64,000 bases of DNA from Candidatus Marithrix sp. (lineage in GTDB: Bacteria; Pseudomonadota; Gammaproteobacteria; Beggiatoales; Beggiatoaceae), in NCBI GenBank assembly GCA_016744775.1, contig JADGDS010000001.1, positions 553,642 through 617,641 of the forward strand, written 5' to 3'. Each line of letters begins with the position of its first letter. Within the stretch, counting starts at the first letter, position 1. The position numbers and the translations under genes were made by a program. Below are positions 58,163 to 64,000 of the stretch, piece by piece. Under the pieces are notes generated by a model. It searched no databases. It saw nothing but the letters and a program-made list of their open reading frames with translations, and had not been told where the DNA came from.

Positions 58163-59170
58163 ATGACAAAAATTTTAGTTACAGGTGCCGCAGGATTTAT
58201 TGGATCAACACTTTCTAAACGTCTCTTAGCAAGAGGAGATGAAGTAATTGGGCTTGATAACCTCAACGACTATTATGACGTTAATCTAAAAAAAGCGCGT
58301 TTAGCTCAAATAGAAAGTCATTCCAATTTTGAATTTGTACAACTCAATTTAGAAGATAGAACCGCAGTTGCCGACTTATTTAAAAACAAAAAAATAGACA
58401 AAGTAGTAAATTTAGCCGCACAAGCCGGTGTACGTTACTCAATAGAAAATCCACTTTCCTATATAGACAGTAACATTGTTGGATTTACCAACATCCTAGA
58501 AGGCAGCCGTCATAACAATATAAAACACCTAGTCTATGCCTCATCAAGTTCAGTATATGGGCTTAATACCACAATGCCATTTTCAGTGCATAACAACGTA
58601 GATCACCCAATCTCACTTTATGCAGCCAGCAAAAAAGCTAATGAATTAATGGCACACACCTACTCCCATTTATACAATATCCCCACTACCGGACTAAGGT
58701 TTTTTACAGTATATGGACCATGGGGCAGACCTGATATGGCATTGTTTAAATTCACAAAAGGCATAATTGAAGACACCCCAATTGATGTTTATAACCGAGG
58801 ATTAATGCGACGCGACTTTACCTATATTGATGACATTGTAGAAGGCGTGATTAGAGTATTAGACAAAACACCAGAACCAAATCCTAATTGGTCAGGTGAT
58901 ACCCCTGATCCTAGTAGCAGTATAGCCCCATACAAACTATATAACATCGGCAACAACAACCCAGTTGAACTAATGCACTATATAGAAACCCTAGAAAAAG
59001 CATTAGGCAAAACAGCCATAAAAAACCTGTTACCAATGCAACCCGGAGACGTACCAGCAACTTACGCAGATGTAGCAGACTTAGAAACAGATGTTGGTTT
59101 TAAACCACAAACATCAGTTGAAGAAGGAATAGAAAATTTTGTACAATGGTATAAAAGATATTATTCCTAA
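58163..59170 (+). CDS. NAD-dependent epimerase, UDP-glucuronate 4-epimerase type
   Basis: 335 residues, short-chain dehydrogenase fold. NAD-binding [16 protein letters not shown]. Active-site YASSSSVYG (Ser/Thr) and [11 protein letters not shown] (Tyr-x-x-x-Lys). [14 protein letters not shown] after strand two and [20 protein letters not shown] are characteristic of the UDP-glucuronate/GalU epimerase group, which supplies galacturonate for surface polysaccharides. No polysaccharide cluster surrounds it. Divergent from the BatC-like gene. Confidence 0.9.
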   Translation: MTKILVTGAAGFIGSTLSKRLLARGDEVIGLDNLNDYYDVNLKKARLAQIESHSNFEFVQLNLEDRTAVADLFKNKKIDKVVNLAAQAGVRYSIENPLSYIDSNIVGFTNILEGSRHNNIKHLVYASSSSVYGLNTTMPFSVHNNVDHPISLYAASKKANELMAHTYSHLYNIPTTGLRFFTVYGPWGRPDMALFKFTKGIIEDTPIDVYNRGLMRRDFTYIDDIVEGVIRVLDKTPEPNPNWSGDTPDPSSSIAPYKLYNIGNNNPVELMHYIETLEKALGKTAIKNLLPMQPGDVPATYADVADLETDVGFKPQTSVEEGIENFVQWYKRYYS

Positions 59171-59250
59171 AAATTGATATTTCTGTCTGAATCCATCTGT
59201 TATAATGATGGATTTAGACAAGCTTTATCATAAGCGACGGAGTGAACCGA

Positions 59251-61197
59251 ATGAAACTGTTGTTGCTAATCTTATTTTTTTATTTTTATATCAGCTCATC
59301 CCTATTTGCCTTTGAAAATTTACATTTTAAATTCAAAATAGCAGAACTAAATGTTTCACAACAAGATTTTAAAAATATAAAACTAGAATGCAAAAACCTT
59401 AAATACACAGCCGAAGTTATAACATGCCCCAATGCCTACCTACATATAAACTCAGACATCATAGACAAACCCATAATTAAATTATCATTTAGTTACCATC
59501 CAAAAACCGAACGACTAAAATTTAATATAAAACAACTAGCTATAGCATCTGGGCAAATAGACATACAAGCACAATCAATAAAAAATAATTGGCAAGCCAA
59601 ATTTAATGTCCATAATATTGAATCCAAAAAATTACTAAATATAATACAAAAATTCATTGAATTACCATCAGATTTAACCCTTGCCGGGCGTAGCAGTTTC
59701 ACAATTAAAGCCACTGGATATGATAGTAATCTGCATCAAATTACTATAGATGCAACAACTAATAAATTTAACTTTTCTCATGCCAAACAATCAAATATTG
59801 GAGAAAATATATCAATCAGACTCAAATTAAATATTAACTTACAAGAAAGCAACCAATTAAAAATACAAGGCTTAATCAGAATTATTAATGGTGAAATATA
59901 TATAAATTCAATTTATCTAAATATAAATAAACAACCATTAGACACAATAATAAATTTAACATGGCAACCAAAAAAATTAAAAATCCATAATCTTCACCTA
60001 ATTCAAAAAAATATATTAGATTTACAAACTCAGGCTAATCTAAAACTAGAAGATAAATTTACAATAGACACATTATCACTACAACTCAAACAAACTAGCA
60101 TTAAAGGATTATATGACAACTACATCCAAGGAATGTTAGGCGAAGAAAGTATGTTTAACCAATTAAAACTTCAAGGAAAAATCAAAGCCCAACTAAACTG
60201 GCAACCAAATAAACGCTACGCACTGGTAAAATTATATAACATCAACCTAGAAGATCAAAAAAAACGCTTTGGTGTAAATAAATTACATGGGAAAATTCAA
60301 TGGCATAGTCATTCTTCAAAATATGCAAGTCATTTATATTGGTCAAAAGCATACCTTGCATCATCAATAAAACTTGGAAGCAGCCAATTACGTGCTAGTT
60401 TAGTAAAAAATAAAATAAAATTATTAGCACCTTTTTACCAGCCGATTTTTGATGGAGCCATACAAATTCAACAATTTGATATTAACAATATTGGCATGGA
60501 AAATATGAATGGACGATTACGTGGAGAAATAAAACCGATTTCTTTATCAAAAATCAGCACAGCCTTAGAACTTCCAAAATTAAACGGCAATATATCTGGT
60601 AAAATACCTTGGCTTAATTACCGTAATAAAACAATAAATATTGGTGGCAGATTAAAAATGCGCGTTTTTGATGGTGAAATTGTAGCGAGTAATCTAACTA
60701 TAAAAAATCCTTTTGATAACATACCAGAATTAAAAACTAATATTAAAATTAATAAGTTAAATCTTAAAACCTTAACAAATATCACTGATTTTGGAGAAAT
60801 TCAAGGGCAATTATCAGGTTATGTGCGTAAACTACATTTAATGAATTGGCAACCCGTATCATTTGATGCACATTTAGCAAACCCATTAGATGATGCCATT
60901 CGACATAGAATCAGCCAAAAAGCAATTCAAAACTTATCTAACTTAAGCGGCAATCTAGCAGTAAATATTTTTTCAAACAGCATTTTAAAAGTTTTTGAAA
61001 ATTTTTATTATCAACGTTTAGGATGGGGCTGCCGTTTAATAAAAACTATTTGTTACATGAGTGGTGTCGGCGCAACAAAAAAAGGTTATTACATTATTAA
61101 AGGTGGACGATTACCACGTATAGATGTCATTGGTTATAATAAATCAGTTGATTGGAAAATTTTATTGAATCGTCTTAAAAATATTAACAATTTTTAA
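59251..61197 (+). CDS. YdbH-like AsmA-superfamily envelope protein
   Basis: About 648 residues. The start at 59251 has GGAG 8 bases upstream; a GTG at 59242 lies in the SD. The N-terminus is a signal/anchor (LLLLILFFYFYISSSLFA). The remainder is beta-rich with repeated AsmA-like strands. The C-terminal SQKAIQNLSNLSGNLAVNIF and the final YYIIKGGRLPRIDVIGYN block match YdbH/dicarboxylate-transport (PF11739) proteins. In E. coli, YdbH with YnbE and YdbL forms an intermembrane phospholipid bridge. The DUF1318 gene that follows supports this. Confidence 0.82.
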   Translation: MKLLLLILFFYFYISSSLFAFENLHFKFKIAELNVSQQDFKNIKLECKNLKYTAEVITCPNAYLHINSDIIDKPIIKLSFSYHPKTERLKFNIKQLAIASGQIDIQAQSIKNNWQAKFNVHNIESKKLLNIIQKFIELPSDLTLAGRSSFTIKATGYDSNLHQITIDATTNKFNFSHAKQSNIGENISIRLKLNINLQESNQLKIQGLIRIINGEIYINSIYLNINKQPLDTIINLTWQPKKLKIHNLHLIQKNILDLQTQANLKLEDKFTIDTLSLQLKQTSIKGLYDNYIQGMLGEESMFNQLKLQGKIKAQLNWQPNKRYALVKLYNINLEDQKKRFGVNKLHGKIQWHSHSSKYASHLYWSKAYLASSIKLGSSQLRASLVKNKIKLLAPFYQPIFDGAIQIQQFDINNIGMENMNGRLRGEIKPISLSKISTALELPKLNGNISGKIPWLNYRNKTINIGGRLKMRVFDGEIVASNLTIKNPFDNIPELKTNIKINKLNLKTLTNITDFGEIQGQLSGYVRKLHLMNWQPVSFDAHLANPLDDAIRHRISQKAIQNLSNLSGNLAVNIFSNSILKVFENFYYQRLGWGCRLIKTICYMSGVGATKKGYYIIKGGRLPRIDVIGYNKSVDWKILLNRLKNINNF

Positions 61198-61210
61198 TAA
61201 AGGAAAACTT

Positions 61211-61735
61211 ATGATGCTTTATATTAGAAATATCTCATTATTATCATTAGGATTATTAATATCTTGCGTAACAATTAATGTATATTTTCCAGCAGCAGAG
61301 GCTGAAAAAGCCGCTGATCAAGTAATTAAAAATGTATGGGAAAGACAAACAAATTCATCTACTCCATCATTTAACAAATTCGATCCTAATTTCAAAACAT
61401 CAAGCCCTAGATCTAATGCACTACAAGCAAAAATGACACAACGACATCAAAAATTAAAGATGTATTATAATAATGGTGCAATTGGTCTAACAAATAATGC
61501 CTTTATTATTGTACTTAGTCCTATCAAAATATCACTAAAAAAACGTAACCATGTAAATCAATTAGTAGAGGCTGAAAATAAAGATCGCCTACAACTATAT
61601 CGTGAAATAGCATTAATAAATGCCCATCCTGAATGGGTACAAGATATTCGCACTATATTTGCATCTCGTTGGATTAAACTTGCTTCAAAAAGATGGATAT
61701 ACCAAAATAGTCAAGGAGAATGGCAAACTAAGTAA
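61211..61735 (+). CDS. YdbL-like DUF1318 lipoprotein
   Basis: 174 residues. A lipoprotein signal ends LGLLISC-V. VTINVYFPAAEAEKAADQVI is the hallmark opening of DUF1318 proteins, followed by MTQRHQKLKMYYNNGAIGLTN, KRNHVNQLVEAENKDRLQLY and HPEWVQDIRTIFASRW. It lies 13 bp after the YdbH-like gene with AGGA before its ATG. In E. coli the partner YdbL is soluble and YnbE is the lipoprotein; here one protein seems to combine a lipid anchor with the DUF1318 domain. Confidence 0.85.
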   Translation: MMLYIRNISLLSLGLLISCVTINVYFPAAEAEKAADQVIKNVWERQTNSSTPSFNKFDPNFKTSSPRSNALQAKMTQRHQKLKMYYNNGAIGLTNNAFIIVLSPIKISLKKRNHVNQLVEAENKDRLQLYREIALINAHPEWVQDIRTIFASRWIKLASKRWIYQNSQGEWQTK

Positions 61736-61768
61736 TGTGATAAAAATACAACAATTCATTTATATATC

Positions 61769-61787
61769 TGATATATAATGTATATCA
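61769..61787. promoter_or_regulatory. short inverted repeat upstream of porin
   Basis: TGATATATAATGTATATCA is nearly palindromic and contains a TATAAT-like hexamer. It is followed by two TGTTGCwTTTTT direct repeats (from 61793 and 61823). Possible promoter or operator for the porin 200 bp downstream. Confidence 0.3.
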
Positions 61788-61987
61788 AGGATGTTGCTTT
61801 TTTATCTACAAAGTGTTGCATTTTTCGATCAATTAAGTTAAGGTTCATTTACTCTATTTATTAATTCATAATAGAGAATTAAATATGACATCAAACGGAA
61901 TCAGTAATCCGACAACATAGAACATTCTTAAAACTTGGTAAGCATTCCGAGAAATACAAAATAATCTAGTAACGGAGATATATTTTT

Positions 61988-63154
61988 ATGAATAAACAAA
62001 TACTAACATTAGCTTGTGCCGCTGGATTAGTAACACCTATGGCAAGCTATGCAGATATTAAAGTATCAGGTATCATACAGGCTGAAGCTATTAGTTATGA
62101 AGGTGCTGATGGTCAAGATGGTGTAACTATTAATAGAACTACCAGCCCAGCAACAAGTTTTGCTGCCAATGAACGTCAAAATTTCACTCATGACTCTTTA
62201 GGATCTATTCTGAATGAGGGTCCTAATCATATCATGTTTGATTTTGATGAAAAATTAGGTAGTGGCTTATACGCTGAAGCACGTTATGCAGGTGCTTTTA
62301 ATACATCTGGTAATTTTGGTTCTAGTTTTATTGGTGAAGAAGCATGGGTTGGTTTAAGAACGTCTGCTTTTCATGTTCGTTATGGTACTTTAGTTGGTGC
62401 TTATAAAGCATCATTTGAAATGGTTGATCCTTGGGCATGGACATCATTACAAACTCGTGGTACCGGTGGTGGTATGAGTGGTGATCATAGAATAACTGTA
62501 GATCCTACTGGTAGTATAGTAACATCAGATAGTGCCACTAATGGTCAAGGCTTAACCAATGAAGGATTCGTACAAGGCGCACTTGAACTAGGTGTAAATT
62601 TTGCTGGATTTTCTACTACTCTTCAAGGTTTTGTTGATGATTCATCAAACTTAGATGGTGCTGGACTTGTTGAAATTAAATATGCAGCTCCTAATTTTGC
62701 AATGTGGTTATCTGGTGCTTATACCCAGTTAGATGATGTAAAAAATGTAATCGCTACAAATGAAGATGAAGGTAAAATCAACTGGAAATTAGGTGGTAGT
62801 TTCCAATTAGGACCAATGGTAACATTTGGTCTTCAATATGAAGATGCTGAAATTGGTGCATTTGATGAAAATCCAGATGGTGGTAGCTATATTCTTGGTT
62901 CTCTTGAAGTTAAAATGAATAATATCAGTGTAGCTGGTTGGGTATCTGGTTATATGTCAGATATTGATGATAATGCTAGAATGACTGATGCTAATGGTAA
63001 TTTTCTTGATGAAGATGCTTTAAGTTGGGCTGTTGGTGGTAAATATCACTTCGGAAAACGTACTATGGTTTATGCAGGTTATCGTCAAACTGATAGTGAT
63101 AATAACTTCCGTGACGAAAATGTTGCAACTTTAGGTATTAGACACGTATTCTAA
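61988..63154 (+). CDS. outer-membrane porin (general, Porin_4-like)
   Basis: 388 residues. Signal peptide MNKQILTLACAAGLVTPMASYA. DIKVSGIIQAEAISY opens the first strand. EARYAGAFNTSG and EEAWVGLRTSAFHVRYGTLVGAYKASFE match the constriction-loop region of trimeric proteobacterial porins. The last strand ends NVATLGIRHVF with the terminal Phe required for BAM assembly. cggag lies before the ATG. Long AT-rich leader (about 250 bp) upstream. The strong codon bias toward Gly-Gly-T ending codons suggests high expression. Confidence 0.9.
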   Translation: MNKQILTLACAAGLVTPMASYADIKVSGIIQAEAISYEGADGQDGVTINRTTSPATSFAANERQNFTHDSLGSILNEGPNHIMFDFDEKLGSGLYAEARYAGAFNTSGNFGSSFIGEEAWVGLRTSAFHVRYGTLVGAYKASFEMVDPWAWTSLQTRGTGGGMSGDHRITVDPTGSIVTSDSATNGQGLTNEGFVQGALELGVNFAGFSTTLQGFVDDSSNLDGAGLVEIKYAAPNFAMWLSGAYTQLDDVKNVIATNEDEGKINWKLGGSFQLGPMVTFGLQYEDAEIGAFDENPDGGSYILGSLEVKMNNISVAGWVSGYMSDIDDNARMTDANGNFLDEDALSWAVGGKYHFGKRTMVYAGYRQTDSDNNFRDENVATLGIRHVF

Positions 63155-63161
63155 TTTCAAA

Positions 63162-63192
63162 GACCTGACAGGTTTTTAAAACCTGTCAGGTC
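63162..63192. repeat. dispersed palindrome, likely porin/hemH terminator
   Basis: gacctgacaggttt and aaacctgtcaggtc are perfect arms between the convergent porin and hemH genes, 7 and 9 bp from their stops. Confidence 0.88.
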
Positions 63193-63201
63193 TAATAAAT
63201 A

Positions 63202-64000
63202 TTATTTAAGAATTTTTACCAAGGCTTCAATATGTTCATCATTATCATTTAAAGCAGGAATATAATGAAATTCCTCACCACCAGCCTCTAAAAAAATATC
63301 ACGATTTTCTCGATCAATCTCATCTATAGTTTCCAAACAATCTGCTGAAAATCCCGGACAAACAACATCAACCCGCTTAATTCCGTCTTTAGATAAAGCT
63401 ATTAACCTATGATCAGCATAAGGTTTTAACCATTCTTCACGTCCAAACCGTGATTGAAACACCACTTCCCAATTTTCTATTTCTAAACCTAATGCAACTA
63501 ACTTAGCAGTTTTATGACATTGATCTGCATAAGGATCCCCCGCAGTTACAAAGCGTTTAGGAATACCATGAAATGAAAATAATAATTTATCAGGAACTCC
63601 ATGTTGATCCCAATAACTTTTAATTTGTGCGATTAAAGCATTTATATAAGCAGAATCATCATGATAATCTGAAATAAACCTCAAATCTGGCACTATACGC
63701 CAAGTTTTCAAAACATCAGCTACCGCATCAAAGCTTGAACCTGTAGTAGCACTTGCATATTGTGGATACAAAGGTAATACTATAATACGCTCAACATTAC
63801 GCAATTCCTCTAAACCACTAGCAATAGAAGGGTTTCCATAACGCATAGCCAGAACAACTTTAAAATCTTCACCTAATTTTTTTTGTAAAGCTTGTGCTTG
63901 TGCCTGACTAATACTTAATAATGGCGAACCATTTTCAGTCCAAACCTTTTCATATAAACGCGCTGAACGACTAGGACGAATGCGTAAAATAACTCCATGC
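63202..64000 (-). CDS. hemH: ferrochelatase, 3' part (HemH)
   Basis: Inserts iron into protoporphyrin, the last step of haem synthesis. The reading frame stays open to the window edge: upstream of an internal Met at 63846, VILRIRPSRSARLYEKVW and GSPLLSIS are the expected ferrochelatase residues. Then LPLYPQYASATTGSSFDAV, LLFSFHGIPKRFV (active-site His), VVFQSRFGREEWLKPYAD and CPGFSADCLETIDEI (metal-path Glu). About 266 residues are visible of about 320-370. The start is outside the window. Confidence 0.95.
   Translation of the reverse strand, partial: HGVILRIRPSRSARLYEKVWTENGSPLLSISQAQAQALQKKLGEDFKVVLAMRYGNPSIASGLEELRNVERIIVLPLYPQYASATTGSSFDAVADVLKTWRIVPDLRFISDYHDDSAYINALIAQIKSYWDQHGVPDKLLFSFHGIPKRFVTAGDPYADQCHKTAKLVALGLEIENWEVVFQSRFGREEWLKPYADHRLIALSKDGIKRVDVVCPGFSADCLETIDEIDRENRDIFLEAGGEEFHYIPALNDNDEHIEALVKILK

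Noticed and set aside
61884..61919. 11-codon leader ORF before the porin
   Set aside because: No ribosome binding site and no regulatory codon pattern; likely chance.
16443..63192. CRISPR array
   Set aside because: The palindromes are widely and irregularly spaced, with genes between them and no cas genes; no array of short direct repeats is present.

Overview
The window looks like a chromosomal piece of a low-GC, Gram-negative gammaproteobacterium. The evidence is lipid A genes (lpxA, lpxB), an ibaG-murA pair, ispB, ubiK-comM, a general porin, a YdbH/YdbL-type envelope pair and hemH. A dissimilatory-type ATP sulfurylase, a flavocytochrome c sulfide dehydrogenase-type flavoprotein and a YeiH-type putative sulfate/sulfite exporter point to a sulfur oxidiser. 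A Beggiatoa/Thiotrichales-like organism is my inference and has not been checked by any search.

Layout. 1-7.7 kb is core: the lpxA 3' end, lpxB, a DUF2357/McrC-like gene, ibaG-murA, tRNA-Pro(GGG), tRNA-Asn(GTT), pdxA, a lipoprotein MsrAB and ispB. 7.8-14.8 kb is a YejABEF/Opp-like peptide importer operon interrupted at two gene junctions by accessory DNA (a Uma2 gene with a palindrome, and a 130-bp palindrome). 14.9-25.8 kb holds a YeiH-like exporter, a DUF4258/YgiT/DUF790 (Bax1-like nuclease) operon, a four-gene operon led by an AAA-kinase-pseudokinase giant, sodB and a GST. 25.9-31.0 kb holds an ATPase-nuclease gene, then queH-ubiK-comM and a receiver-histidine kinase. 31.1-34.3 kb is an RND/MMPL exporter with a LolA-like partner. 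34.3-39.4 kb is accessory: a large palindrome, a secreted HExxH protein and a UPF0175/DUF3368 toxin-antitoxin pair. 39.5-43.7 kb is sat, clpX and murJ. 43.7-46.6 kb is a compact four-gene operon (MotA/ExbB-like channel, FHA protein, membrane-anchored trypsin-FHA protein, MotB/ExbD-like protein with a beta-sandwich domain) that I do not recognise as a described system. 46.8-52.3 kb is a multihaem/CBM2/DUF1592 protein, a DUF1552 protein and an FccB-like flavoprotein. 52.4-56.1 kb is accessory again: HigBA, a truncated FGE-type gene and an ATPase-nuclease pair. 56.2-64 kb returns to core: BatC/BatD-like genes, UDP-glucuronate epimerase, YdbH/YdbL-like genes, a porin and the 3' part of hemH.

The strongest structural signal cuts across genes. 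At four places (oppA/oppB, oppB/oppC, the LolA-like gene/DUF3368 junction, and the fccB 3' end) accessory DNA is bracketed by direct duplications of 19, 21, 52 and 50 bp of the host gene junction. In each case a palindromic repeat lies just inside the left copy, and no transposase or integrase is visible. The right copy usually rebuilds the ancestral gene junction, including TAATG stop/start overlaps. At least six palindrome families are scattered between genes.
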